From contig JAFLVD010000003.1 of NCBI GenBank assembly GCA_022508485.1, forward strand, positions 59,964 through 123,963: DNA of 64,000 nt, written 5' to 3'. Each line of letters starts with the position of its first letter. Within the stretch, counting starts at the first letter, position 1. The position numbers and the translations under genes are program-made. Of this stretch, positions 15,846 to 25,248 are shown in pieces. Under the pieces are notes generated by a model. The model did no database searches, was not told the DNA's origin, and was given only the letters and a program-made list of their open reading frames with translations. Origin of the DNA: Clostridiales bacterium. GTDB taxonomy: Bacteria; Bacillota; Clostridia; Christensenellales; Pumilibacteraceae.

Positions 15846-15879
15846 CTGTTTTTTATCCTAAGCGATTTTCGGTGCGCCG

Positions 15880-18800
15880 TTACGCGGTGTACTGCCAGGG
15901 GTTGGAGGACGAGCCTGCAATGGGAAGCTCGCCGATAAGCAGCGACATTATATCGGGATAGGACACGTTTTTGCCTACGTCCTTTTTGTTGTTGTCCAGA
16001 TATACGTCGTGGATAGTGTACGAGGTAAGACCCTTGCTTCTTATCATTTTTATGCCGTTCTCGCTCGTGTATTCCTGCACGTTTCTGAGCGTTGCCGTAA
16101 GGTCGATTTTTACGTTGGCGGCGGATACGCCTATCGCGCCCGTCGTTATTTGCGCCGCGGTTATGTAGTTATCGAGTATGTTGTCGTCGCCGTCGTTTGC
16201 GCCGGTGAGCGATACCGTAATGTCGGATAGGGCGGTCGATCCTGTAAGCTCTTTAAGCCCGACGGAAACGGTGTGCTTTGCGCCGTCGTAGTTGTAGCCC
16301 TTAAACACGGTGGCGATCGTCGGGTTTTTGTCCGTTTCTTCGGTTGCGCTCTTTGCCACCTCGTCGATTATTACCTGCTGCATATTGATGCCGAGTATGC
16401 TCTTGGAAAGGGGAACGAGAAGGAAGAGGAAGTCGTTAAAGAAAGTCGTCAAAGCAGGATCGGCGAACATTGCGGACAGGTCGTCGAGAGTGTATACTCT
16501 GTACTCGCGCTTGCAGTCGAAGAAGGACGTGCCGCCAATACCCATGAATCCGCCGCGCGTAACCTTTTCCCAGCTTCTTACGCCGTCTATATAGATAAGG
16601 TCGTCGAAGAAGTAAAGCCTCGTCGTGCAATCGCCTACGGCTTGTTGCAGTACGATTTTGCAGTCATCGTAGATAAGCTCGACGAACGCCGCCGTCTTAA
16701 CCTCCGGCTCGTCGTCCGTTACGGCAATCCCCATAGCTCTGCGGTCGGCTTTGGTAAGCAGCTTAACCTTTACGTTGTACTTAATGGATATAGAGTCGTT
16801 TATTATACCTATAAGCGAGAGCGAAAGCTTAATTCTGTCGCTCGTGCTACCGCCGCCTATTTCGAACTCGGCGAGGTTGGCGGTGTTCATTACGTCGAAC
16901 AGAAGGTGTTTTATGTTGCCGAGGTCGGAATAGTCGACCTTTGCCTTGTATTGGTCCTTAGTGGGGATAGGGGACATTTCCACCGTGCCGCCGGCTACGA
17001 ACTTGACGTCCATATCGACTCGCGAGGTGGCGGCGTCGAGGTTGGTTACCGAAACCTCGTTAAGAACGTTGCCGTCCGAGTACACGATTATTTTTGCGGT
17101 GCCGTCCGCACCCGTCGTTATCTCGTTGGAGATATCCGCCCAAAGGTTGTTGTCCTCGTAGCCGAACGCAACGCCGCCCACAATGCGTTTAAACATAGAT
17201 CCGTCGACGGCGGCGCCTACGTATTCGGTTTCCTCATCGCTTAACGATATTCCGAACAGCTCGACTGCCGCGGCGATATGGGCCTTAATATCGTCAAACG
17301 AGTTTTTAAGTCCGTCGAAACTGCCGGCGTTTGTTATTAAGCCGACGGCGGTCTTTACCTCGTCGATTGCAACCGTCGCGTTATTGAGCGCGGAAGCCAA
17401 ATCGTTAAGAACGGTTTTTACTTTGTCAAGCCCGGCAATGCTCATGTACCCGAACACCGTCTTATCGATAGGCAGGCGGTAAGACCCTACAAGCGCTTCC
17501 GCCGTTTCGTCGTCTACACCGATTATATCCATGACCGCCGCCACAATCTGCATTACCGACGTGAAGTCGATTGACACAAGCTCGCCGTAGCCGGTTCCGT
17601 TTTCCACGTAGCCGAGGTAGGCGACGGGGGCTTCGGGATAGCGGTCGATTATGTAAAGGTCGATATCTATTACGCCCGTTTTCGATGCCATGGAGAGCAT
17701 GTCGAGCGAGATGTGAGCTTCGAGCGCGACGGAGAACGTGCTTTTTTCCTCGCCGGTCTCGGTCGTTTCGGTATGTTTTGTGAACTTGCCTTTAAGCGCG
17801 CTGTTTTCTCTTCCAGTAACCTTGATTGTGTCGGCAGGGTCGGTTTCGGTTGCGTACACGTCGTAGGTGAACGAGAACGACGGAATGTCGAAGGTTATCT
17901 CGTCGCGTTCCAACGGGTTGACCGTAGTGAACGTGCCGATAGCCATGTCTATTACGCTTACGAATTCCATTACCGAAACGTACTGCCTGTCGGTAGGCGG
18001 ATAGATAGCGGTTTCGGACTTGTGCGAAACGACGTCCGTCGCCTTTATAACAACGATCATGCCGAGGATTTCGGTAGACACTTCCGCGCCTACGAGCTGA
18101 AGCTCGGCTTCATCTTGTTCCACCGCTACAAGCATGGGCGTAATTTTAAGCGTTATTCCCATTACCGTCGCGTGGATAACCGGCGTGCCTTCGACCTCCG
18201 AAAGCTCTACCATATCGAGCAAGGTGAGCGCCGTGCTCTTTCCAGAGAGCGCGCCGAGGTCGGTGAACAGTCCGTTGAATATGCCCTCGAAGGTGGGATT
18301 ATTTACCATTGCCGTTATGCGGTCGACTATTAAGCCTATCTCGCTGAACGAACTGGTGCCGTCGCCGAGACCCAATAGGTTGTTAAGCTCTTCCGCAAGG
18401 TAGGCAGGCAGGTATTTTTCGAGCACGGTGTAAATGCGCTCTATGTCGGTTGTCGTGTCGAAGGACAGGGCGACCGTGCCTGCTTCTATATATATGATTC
18501 CGTCGACGTAGGTTATGGTTACGTCCTGCGCCGCATCTGTCGAAGAGAACAGCGTTATCGTGGCGCGGACCGCGATTTGTTCGCCGAACGAGACAGTAAG
18601 GTTTTTGCAGGTTATATCTACGTAGTTGCCGTTCGTCTTTTTGGTAATCGACGCGTTGACGTCGAGAGACACCGTCTTTGCGCCGCTGTGCGTTTCGATA
18701 AGCGACAGAATGGGCGAAATGAGCTGTGAGTAGGTCTTAATGCTTATGCAGTTATTTTTGCCCGATACGGTCTGCTTTGTAAGGCTGGTAACGTTCAGCG

Positions 18801-21800
18801 TAAACGCGGTCTCGCTGTCCGTTATTGCCGTAATAGATTTAATTGCGCCGTTCTCGCCGAGCGTTACTTTTACTTCGGCGTCTACGTTTTTACCGAGTGC
18901 GTTAAGATTAAGCGATAAGCCGTTAAGCGTGCCGTCGAGTGCGACTTTTATATCCGCGGAAATATTAGCGCCTATCGAATTAAAGTCGCAGCCGAGAGTA
19001 AATCCGCCGTCCGCGTTTACGCCGTACAGTCCGCCGATTATATCGGCTATCTCTGCGGATTTAAACGCGTCTATAATTTCGGTAATTGCGATAACGGCGT
19101 CGCTCGAATCACTGCCTTCGGGAAGGGCGCTCTTAATCTCGTCGATTATCGCGACGAGGTCGTCCTCTATTCCGCACGAAACGGATATGGTGTCGGGAAT
19201 CACAACGTACAGCACGCCGTTCGCGAGTGTAACGGATATTCCCTTTACGTCGGCTACGTTAAGCTCGAGCGCTACGCCGACGGAGTTTTTCTCGTCGGGT
19301 AGGGCTACCGTTATTCCGCCCGAAATGTTTATGCCGAGAAGCGTTCCGTTAAACGAAAGCTTGTAGCCTTCGGCAGAAGCAAGAGGAAGCACCGCGTCCA
19401 AAACCGCGGAAAGCTTTTGCGCCGGAATATACTCGTCCGCATCCTCGGGCGCCGCTATTGTCTGTTTTGCCGCGGTTATCTTGCCGAGCGTTACGATTGC
19501 CTTCGTGTTTTCGAGCGAAGCGTTAATCGCGGTAAAGGATAGGTCGGTCGAAATGGTGATATGAGCTTTTATGCCCGACGCGTCTATCTTTGCATTCAGT
19601 ATACCCGAGCTTACGTTAAACTCTTTTATCGCGGTTAAAACGGTTCCGACCGTATCGGCTATATCGATTTCGTCAAACGACGAGAGTATATCCGTAATAC
19701 CGTCCGGAAGAACGGGGGTGAGAGACGCGAGAAGGTCCGTAAGCCCGTTTTTGTCGCACGAGATTTTAACGCCGCCGAGCGTTATGTACGCCGTGCCGTC
19801 GGTGTAAACGACGGACAGAGGGAAGTCGGTGCAGTTAAGCCGTACGGCGAGTTTTTCCGTAAAGTCGATGGATAGGACGGCGGATAGCGTAAAGTCGCCG
19901 ACCGAAAGCGTTATGGGCGCCGAAAGCCCTTTCTTTTGAATTATGTTCGCAAGCGCGTCTATAGTATCCGAAAGTTCGGTGATATCGGAATACGTCTTTG
20001 CGTCCTCGGGCGCGGTTATGGGTGTAATGCTATTTACTGCCGTCAGAGTCATATCGGCGTTAACGGTAGTCGAGCCTGCCGTTAGTCCGAGGTTAATCGC
20101 ACCGCTCTTAGGCGAAACGCTAAGAGCGATTACGGTTCCGTTTAAATTCAGCGCCGCGGAAATCGATCCGTTCTTAACCGAGCCTACGGTGATTGATTTT
20201 AATATTTCGGTTAAGCCTTGCGCCGAGTCGAGGTTTACGCCGATTGCGCTTATAAGCCGAGTGATTGCGCCCGTAAGACTGTCCGTATCGTCGAGATCGA
20301 GTTTAAGCTTGATATTGCCGAGCGCGGCGTACAGTACGCCGTCCGCAAGGGTAATATCTATGTGCTGCTCGAGCGCGTAAACCGTGCCAGATAGCGCGAC
20401 GTCCGATATTTTGCCGTCCGTCTTTATGTAGGCGATATCGAGATTGCCGGATATTGCGACAGACATGTCGGGTGTTCCGACGGTCGCTTCGAGATTGATA
20501 TTAAGTCCGTCGGCGTTTATGTATTCGGCTATGTAGGGGATAAAGGGGATAAGTTCATTAGCGTCGATATACTCGCCGGTTGCCGTTACCTCGCGCGTAA
20601 TCGGCTTACTTATATCGAAGTACGCGTTAAGGTTGATAGGGGTGTTTAAAAGCTTTCCGTTAAGGTCGAGCTTTGCGCTCGTAAGCCGGCTGCCGCTTCG
20701 CCTAAGCTCGATATGTATCGGCATTTCCAAAAGATTGAGGTCTGCCGTCATCGTGTTGCCGGTAACGTCGAGGCTGTCGAGAACGCCCAAATATCCGACG
20801 ATAGAGTCGGGAAGAAGCGGTTTAATTCTGTCCGCAAGCGAGGTGTCGGTATTCATTATCTCGCCTATCGCCGAGATAAGCTCGGGGATATCGTCGCCGC
20901 TCGCTTTAACCTTTACGTTGTAAAGCTCGGCGTACAGCGTGCCGTCTATGTATTTTACGGTTACGTTTATATCGCCTACGCCTATAACCGCTTCCACTTT
21001 AATTCCGTCGGTGCGGTCTATGTATGCGTCGACATTAACTTTGGTACCCAAGACATCGACGCTGCCTTTTAAGCCGTACCGAGTTTCTTCGAGCACGGTA
21101 CCGAGCGCGGCGGAAGCGATATCGATAACGCCCGAAATATCCTTGTAGGATTTGTCTATCTCGGGGAAGGTCGTCGATTTGGGCAGGGCGGAAATTTCTA
21201 TCACTGTGCCGTTAAGATTTACGGTGCCGGTAACCTCGGACAGCGTCATGCCGTCGCCTATGATAAGCGCCGCGTCGATATCTATGCCGTCGCCGAGCGA
21301 GAAGGGGATACGAACAGTCGTAATACCGTCGTCGTCCGTTTCCATCTCGCAGTTGGCCATAACGGTGCCGAGCATGTCGTCGCCGAAAAGATTGTCGAAA
21401 TCGAGATTGTCGCCGAGAAGCGATTTTAGTGCTTCGTTATTTAAAAGCTCTTTCGCTTTGTCAATCGAAACGTAGCCTTTTAGATTGTTGTTATTTACGT
21501 AAAGCCTGCCGTCGCCGTACTGAATAAACAGTGCGTCGAGCTTGGCCTTTATTACCATTGTGTCGAGGTTTACGGACAGATTGAGCGCGCTGCCTATATC
21601 CTTGCCGTTTATTGAAATGCGCGCTTCGAGGTCAAGGTCCTTTCCTGCAAGGTACGGTCCGAACGCCTCGGCGAGGTAGTCGGACGGGCCGAGCGTGGGC
21701 GGAAGCTCGCCGTCGCCGGCTTCGGTGTCGAAGTGGTTCGAGAAAAAGTCGTATTCGGGGATAACGCCCGATTTGTCGTTGATGTCGGTAAACGTTTCGG

Positions 21801-22716
21801 TAAGCGTAGACGTCATCGTCATCGTGCCCAAAAACGACATCGATGGTATCGATATGTCGTACACCTCGCTCGAAACAACGGAAACGGGATACCAGCTTTC
21901 GTCTATGGTAAAGGTGAGCGATACCGATTTAAATTTAATATAGTTTGCGCCTGCGAGGGTCATTACCTCGTTGCGGTAGAACTTGGTGGCGCCGTCGGGG
22001 TCGAGAACGAGCGTAAACCTGTAATATCCGTCGTCGTCAGGTACGAGCGTTTGAGGTATCTCGAACAGTACGTCGCCGTCGCCGTCCGAATTGAGCGATT
22101 TTTTAACGGCGGCGTTGTCGTCGCGGATAGACAGAATGGTTTCGGTGTTTATTATGTGCTTTGTTATCTCGTTGGGGATAACGCCGTATCTCGCGTAAAA
22201 ATCGTCAAGACCTATCTTGCTGCACGAGTCCGCAAACGTGGCAGACCCGTCGTTTACCTTTGTGGCAGGGCGGTAAAGGATTGTGTCCTTGCCTGCGAAA
22301 AATTTCTGCTCGGCGACGCTTTTAAGGGTTGAGGAAGAGATCGCCTCCGCAAAAATGTAGTCGCCTTTTACGACGCGCACGTTGTGCACGTTTTGAAGAT
22401 GTTTTATAATTCCCACGTCGGATACGACAGTGCCGATTGTTTCGCCTTTAAAATAGCTCGAGGAGTATATGCGCTCTGCCGCGTATGAAAGGGTGTCGAG
22501 CGCGTTGTGATCGGACGGGCGCGTGCCGTCGCTCGGAACGGTGGAGTGCATGATGTTCGGGTTATTCCCGTCCGGCACGTACACCTCGGTGTCCGCCATT
22601 TTGTTTATACTAAACCCCATTAAAACGAATAGGGCTGTAATCGTCAAAAGAATAAATATAATCGAAAGATGCCTTCTTGAAAACGGCGCTCTTTTCTTTA
22701 TAAGATGTCTTCCCAT
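15880..22716 (-). CDS. Giant exported beta-repeat protein, 2278 residues
   Basis: The N-terminus is basic (KKRAPFSRRH), then a hydrophobic helix (about 18-38) that fits a signal anchor; no lipobox or sorting motif is visible. The rest is a tandem series of similar modules of about 180-240 residues. Each has a divider such as PEDA-x-x-Y-x-x-I-x-x-L, an amphipathic helix, beta strands, and a signature of the form (I/V)-x-Y-x-D/N-G-x-L/I-Y followed by a lysine/serine strand. Signatures lie near residues 395, 587, 786, 968, 1161, 1399, 1850 and 2032. This periodic exposed-strand pattern resembles tandem lipoprotein-type (LolA/LppX-like) folds, but that is only an impression. The function may be a surface or envelope-spanning scaffold. 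It has its own promoter and no co-transcribed partner. Confidence 0.8.
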   Translation of the reverse strand: MGRHLIKKRAPFSRRHLSIIFILLTITALFVLMGFSINKMADTEVYVPDGNNPNIMHSTVPSDGTRPSDHNALDTLSYAAERIYSSSYFKGETIGTVVSDVGIIKHLQNVHNVRVVKGDYIFAEAISSSTLKSVAEQKFFAGKDTILYRPATKVNDGSATFADSCSKIGLDDFYARYGVIPNEITKHIINTETILSIRDDNAAVKKSLNSDGDGDVLFEIPQTLVPDDDGYYRFTLVLDPDGATKFYRNEVMTLAGANYIKFKSVSLTFTIDESWYPVSVVSSEVYDISIPSMSFLGTMTMTSTLTETFTDINDKSGVIPEYDFFSNHFDTEAGDGELPPTLGPSDYLAEAFGPYLAGKDLDLEARISINGKDIGSALNLSVNLDTMVIKAKLDALFIQYGDGRLYVNNNNLKGYVSIDKAKELLNNEALKSLLGDNLDFDNLFGDDMLGTVMANCEMETDDDGITTVRIPFSLGDGIDIDAALIIGDGMTLSEVTGTVNLNGTVIEISALPKSTTFPEIDKSYKDISGVIDIASAALGTVLEETRYGLKGSVDVLGTKVNVDAYIDRTDGIKVEAVIGVGDINVTVKYIDGTLYAELYNVKVKASGDDIPELISAIGEIMNTDTSLADRIKPLLPDSIVGYLGVLDSLDVTGNTMTADLNLLEMPIHIELRRSGSRLTSAKLDLNGKLLNTPINLNAYFDISKPITREVTATGEYIDANELIPFIPYIAEYINADGLNINLEATVGTPDMSVAISGNLDIAYIKTDGKISDVALSGTVYALEQHIDITLADGVLYAALGNIKLKLDLDDTDSLTGAITRLISAIGVNLDSAQGLTEILKSITVGSVKNGSISAALNLNGTVIALSVSPKSGAINLGLTAGSTTVNADMTLTAVNSITPITAPEDAKTYSDITELSDTIDALANIIQKKGLSAPITLSVGDFTLSAVLSIDFTEKLAVRLNCTDFPLSVVYTDGTAYITLGGVKISCDKNGLTDLLASLTPVLPDGITDILSSFDEIDIADTVGTVLTAIKEFNVSSGILNAKIDASGIKAHITISTDLSFTAINASLENTKAIVTLGKITAAKQTIAAPEDADEYIPAQKLSAVLDAVLPLASAEGYKLSFNGTLLGINISGGITVALPDEKNSVGVALELNVADVKGISVTLANGVLYVVIPDTISVSCGIEDDLVAIIDEIKSALPEGSDSSDAVIAITEIIDAFKSAEIADIIGGLYGVNADGGFTLGCDFNSIGANISADIKVALDGTLNGLSLNLNALGKNVDAEVKVTLGENGAIKSITAITDSETAFTLNVTSLTKQTVSGKNNCISIKTYSQLISPILSLIETHSGAKTVSLDVNASITKKTNGNYVDITCKNLTVSFGEQIAVRATITLFSSTDAAQDVTITYVDGIIYIEAGTVALSFDTTTDIERIYTVLEKYLPAYLAEELNNLLGLGDGTSSFSEIGLIVDRITAMVNNPTFEGIFNGLFTDLGALSGKSTALTLLDMVELSEVEGTPVIHATVMGITLKITPMLVAVEQDEAELQLVGAEVSTEILGMIVVIKATDVVSHKSETAIYPPTDRQYVSVMEFVSVIDMAIGTFTTVNPLERDEITFDIPSFSFTYDVYATETDPADTIKVTGRENSALKGKFTKHTETTETGEEKSTFSVALEAHISLDMLSMASKTGVIDIDLYIIDRYPEAPVAYLGYVENGTGYGELVSIDFTSVMQIVAAVMDIIGVDDETAEALVGSYRLPIDKTVFGYMSIAGLDKVKTVLNDLASALNNATVAIDEVKTAVGLITNAGSFDGLKNSFDDIKAHIAAAVELFGISLSDEETEYVGAAVDGSMFKRIVGGVAFGYEDNNLWADISNEITTGADGTAKIIVYSDGNVLNEVSVTNLDAATSRVDMDVKFVAGGTVEMSPIPTKDQYKAKVDYSDLGNIKHLLFDVMNTANLAEFEIGGGSTSDRIKLSLSLIGIINDSISIKYNVKVKLLTKADRRAMGIAVTDDEPEVKTAAFVELIYDDCKIVLQQAVGDCTTRLYFFDDLIYIDGVRSWEKVTRGGFMGIGGTSFFDCKREYRVYTLDDLSAMFADPALTTFFNDFLFLLVPLSKSILGINMQQVIIDEVAKSATEETDKNPTIATVFKGYNYDGAKHTVSVGLKELTGSTALSDITVSLTGANDGDDNILDNYITAAQITTGAIGVSAANVKIDLTATLRNVQEYTSENGIKMIRSKGLTSYTIHDVYLDNNKKDVGKNVSYPDIMSLLIGELPIAGSSSNPWQYTA

Positions 22717-22745
22717 TTTATACTCGGGTGGTTGAAAAATTATTT

Positions 22746-22764
22746 TACTATATATAATATAGTA
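22746..22764. promoter_or_regulatory. 19-bp perfect palindrome at the transcription start of the giant gene
   Basis: TACTATAT-ata-ATATAGTA lies just downstream of the -10 box on the minus strand, overlapping the expected start point. That is a good position for a repressor site, although AT-rich dyads also arise by chance. Confidence 0.45.
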
Positions 22765-22769
22765 AGTAT

Positions 22770-22798
22770 ATTGTAGACTTTAAATAACCCTGTGTCAA
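22770..22798 (-). promoter_or_regulatory. Promoter of the giant exported protein
   Basis: Minus strand: TTGACA (22798-22793), 17 nt, TACAAT (22775-22770), about 54 nt before the ATG. The rest of 22799-22979 is AT-rich without a gene that I can support. Confidence 0.8.
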
Positions 22799-22979
22799 TA
22801 TACTTATCCGACAAAACATTTGACAGATGTCTTAAAATTGAGCTTTTTTACATAATCCTTACATTTAAATACCTTTTTTCGGCTTGTCGGACCGAAAAAG
22901 AAATAGTTTTTATTCGACAAAAACGCATAAAAACTTTAAAAATTCGACACGTATGTCGGCTAAAAGAATACGAAAACGG

Positions 22980-23008
22980 TTGACATATAAATATCGGTAT
23001 AGTATAAT
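22980..23008 (+). promoter_or_regulatory. Promoter of initiator tRNA
   Basis: TTGACA (22980-22985), 17 nt, TATAAT (23003-23008), 17 nt before the tRNA 5' end. Confidence 0.9.
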
Positions 23009-23025
23009 GTACTTCACAATATTGA

Positions 23026-23103
23026 TGCGGGGTGGAGCAGCTAGGCAGCTCGTCGGGCTCATAACCCGAAGGTCACGAGGTTCGAATCCCGTCCCCGCTA
23101 CCA
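23026..23103 (+). tRNA. tRNA-fMet (CAT), initiator type
   Basis: Cloverleaf with encoded CCA. The anticodon arm TCGGG-CTCATAA-CCCGA has the three consecutive G-C pairs of initiator tRNAs. Acceptor positions 2-7 (GCGGGG) pair with CCCCGC, and position 1 (T) faces T at 72, an unpaired 1-72 that also marks initiators. The T arm is odd: six bases (ACGAGG) face five (CCCGT), so one A must bulge. Total length is 78 instead of the usual 77. It has its own promoter and terminator. Confidence 0.92.
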
Positions 23104-23108
23104 CAAAA

Positions 23109-23140
23109 AGAAAAGGCGCCATTTATGGCGCCTTTTCTTT
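23109..23140 (+). terminator. Terminator of the tRNA unit
   Basis: AAAAGGCGCC / GGCGCCTTTT hairpin with a T-rich tail, 5 nt after the CCA end. From here to 23305 no gene is visible; the stretch holds short repeats of the type CTTCATTT. Confidence 0.9.
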
Positions 23141-23305
23141 TGGCAGTGGGTGAAGGATTAGAGCGCGCCGAAGAAATGAATTGAAAACATTTCTCGAAAA
23201 AGAATAGTTAATTCTACCATAAGTAAGAGAATTTTCGGCGCTTCGCTTCATTTTTCATTAGCAATCTGCGCGACTTCATTAGGCGTAGCCGACTTCATTT
23301 TTCTC

Positions 23306-23334
23306 TTGACAAAACCAACGCTGCGGTATATAAT
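23306..23334 (+). promoter_or_regulatory. Promoter of the SOS cassette
   Basis: TTGACA (23306), 17 nt, TATAAT (23329-23334). Confidence 0.9.
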
Positions 23335-23336
23335 AT

Positions 23337-23363
23337 CTAAAACGGACAAGTTGTCCGTTTTAG
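23337..23363 (+). promoter_or_regulatory. 27-bp perfect palindrome, probable LexA-like operator
   Basis: The left arm CTAAAACGGACAA, a central G, and the exact reverse complement as the right arm. It starts 2 nt after the -10 box and reaches into the ribosome site of the repressor gene, which suggests autoregulation. The core differs from the Bacillus DinR box (CGAAC-n4-GTTCG). It is not a terminator, because the ATG follows 11 nt later. Confidence 0.75.
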
Positions 23364-23374
23364 GAGGGCGTAAA

Positions 23375-23980
23375 ATGCGGTTTAAGAGCGAGGAGCTTAT
23401 CGTTAAAATCAAGGCGTGCATAGAAAGCTTTTACTTCGAGCGTGGGTTTTTGCCGACGGTTAGGGAAATAGCGAGTATGTGCGGCACGTCCAAAAGCAAT
23501 GCGGCGCAGTATCTTTCCGATATGGCCTCGCGCGGTCTTGCCGTAAAAACGGACGACGGGTACGCGACGAATAACACGCTTCTCTCTCGCCGCGATATCG
23601 TTTTTGTGCCAAAAGTGGGGTGCGTACCGTGCGGTCCGCTCACCGAAGAGTACGAGGATATAGAGGAGTACGTTCCGCTGCCCACCGCGCTTACGGGCCG
23701 CGGCGAATATTTTTTACTCACCGCGTCCGGCGACTCTATGATTAAGGCCGGAATATCCGACGGCGACCTATTGCTTATAAAACGTCAGCAGTTTGCACAT
23801 AACGGAGATATAGCGGTTGCGCTTGTGAACGGCGAGGTTACGTTAAAACGCTTTTACATTGACGAAAAGCGCGGCACGGTTGTTCTTCACCCCGAAAACG
23901 ATAATATGGACGATATAGTAGTACCCGAGTGTTCCGTTCAGGGCGTTGCCGTAAAGGTCATTAAGGATCTAACCGTATGA
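23375..23980 (+). CDS. lexA: LexA-type self-cleaving SOS repressor
   Basis: 201 residues starting at ATG 23375 after TAGGAGGG. Residues 1-60 form a winged-helix domain (FLPTVREIASMCGTSKSNAAQYLSDM). Residues 75-200 are an S24 peptidase domain with catalytic Ser121 (ASGDSM) and Lys158 (VTLKRF), close to S119/K156 of E. coli LexA. The cleavage loop reads VGCVPCG, so the scissile bond would be Cys86-Gly87 rather than Ala-Gly; Cys-Gly is what UmuD uses. RecA filaments on single-stranded DNA normally trigger such cleavage. Overlap with the polymerase gene (ATGA) and a promoter palindrome indicate an autoregulated damage-inducible operon. Confidence 0.9.
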   Translation: MRFKSEELIVKIKACIESFYFERGFLPTVREIASMCGTSKSNAAQYLSDMASRGLAVKTDDGYATNNTLLSRRDIVFVPKVGCVPCGPLTEEYEDIEEYVPLPTALTGRGEYFLLTASGDSMIKAGISDGDLLLIKRQQFAHNGDIAVALVNGEVTLKRFYIDEKRGTVVLHPENDNMDDIVVPECSVQGVAVKVIKDLTV

Positions 23981-25248
23981 TAAAAGACAGGACGTACATG
24001 TGCATAGACATGAAGTCGTTTTTCGCGTCGGTCGAGTGCGCGGAACGCGGACTTAACCCGATGACGACCAATCTCGTAGTCGCCGACTCTACGCGCGGCA
24101 CGGGCACGATTTGCCTTGCCGTGTCGCCGAGCATGAAGGCGCTGGGCGTAAAAAACAGGTGCAGGGTTTTTCAAATCCCCACTAACATCGAGTATATCAC
24201 TGCGCCGCCGCGTATGCAAAAATACATCGAGTACGCCGCCGAGATTTACGGGATTTATCTCGAGCTTATCGACAAGGACGACATTCACGTCTACTCGATA
24301 GACGAGAGCTTTATCGACGTTACCGACTACCTCGTGCTGTATAAAAAAACGGCCAAAGAATTCGCAAAGCAGCTGACGGGCGAGATTGCAAGGCGGCTTA
24401 AAATTCCGGCGACGGTCGGAATAGGCACCAATCTTTATCTTGCCAAAATCGCGCTCGACATAACCGCGAAAAAATCGCCCGAGCACATCGGCTATCTCGA
24501 CGAGGCGGCGTATATCGAAACGCTATCGCATCACCGCCCGATAACAGATTTTTGGGGAATAGCCGGCGGCACGGCAAAACGGCTCGAAAAGTACGGTATA
24601 TTCGACATGGCGGGCATAGCCAAGTGCCCCGAGGATATTCTCTACCGCGAGTTCGGCGTCAACGCCGAGCTTATTATTGACCACGCGCACGGCAGGGAAA
24701 GCTGTCTCATGCGCGATATTAAAAACTACAAGACAAAGAGCAGGTCAATTTCTAACAGTCAAGTGCTTTTCCGCGACTATGCTTTTGAGGAAGCGCGGCT
24801 TGTGGTGGAGGAAATGGTAAGAAGTGGCTGTCAAGAGCTTATGCGCCGTAACAAAATAACCGACAACGTTAATATCTACGTAGGTTACTCCGGACGGGAC
24901 GTCGACTCGGTTCACGCCCATAAACGCATGAATATCCGCACCAATCTTCCGCAAAAGATAATGCCGTTCGCAATGGAACTGTACGACAAAAAAGTGGATA
25001 GGTCGCTTACAATCCGTCGACTGGGCATAGGCTTTGACGACGTGGTGGATTCTCGGCTCGAAGGCTACGACCTTTTTACCGATATCGAGCAGGTCGAAAA
25101 GGAAAAGAGCGTGTCCAAAACAATCCTCGACCTTCAACAAAAGTTCGGCAGAAACGCCGTCGTTATGGCGTCCGATCTTCAATCGCACGCAACGCTCATG
25201 GAACGCAACAGACTAATAGGGGGACACCGCGCAAATGATGAGTCGTGA
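23977..25248 (+). CDS. Y-family translesion DNA polymerase (UmuC/UvrX/DinB-like)
   Basis: 423 residues. The catalytic residues are visible: D11 in CIDMKSFFASVEC and D109/E110 in YSIDESFIDVT. The fingers/palm pattern TVGIGTNLYLAKIALDITAKK, a helix-hairpin-helix region (WGIAGGTAKRLEKYGI) and the little-finger domain follow. It copies damaged templates with low fidelity. It sits between a LexA-like repressor and a YolD-type protein, the arrangement of the UvrX/YqjW branch of Bacillota Y-polymerases rather than constitutive DinB. No obvious beta-clamp pentapeptide could be assigned with confidence. Confidence 0.92.
   Translation: MIKDRTYMCIDMKSFFASVECAERGLNPMTTNLVVADSTRGTGTICLAVSPSMKALGVKNRCRVFQIPTNIEYITAPPRMQKYIEYAAEIYGIYLELIDKDDIHVYSIDESFIDVTDYLVLYKKTAKEFAKQLTGEIARRLKIPATVGIGTNLYLAKIALDITAKKSPEHIGYLDEAAYIETLSHHRPITDFWGIAGGTAKRLEKYGIFDMAGIAKCPEDILYREFGVNAELIIDHAHGRESCLMRDIKNYKTKSRSISNSQVLFRDYAFEEARLVVEEMVRSGCQELMRRNKITDNVNIYVGYSGRDVDSVHAHKRMNIRTNLPQKIMPFAMELYDKKVDRSLTIRRLGIGFDDVVDSRLEGYDLFTDIEQVEKEKSVSKTILDLQQKFGRNAVVMASDLQSHATLMERNRLIGGHRANDES

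Noticed and set aside
23337..23363. Terminator between the tRNA unit and lexA
   Set aside because: The palindrome is followed by a ribosome site and start codon rather than a T tract, and it sits just downstream of a strong -10.
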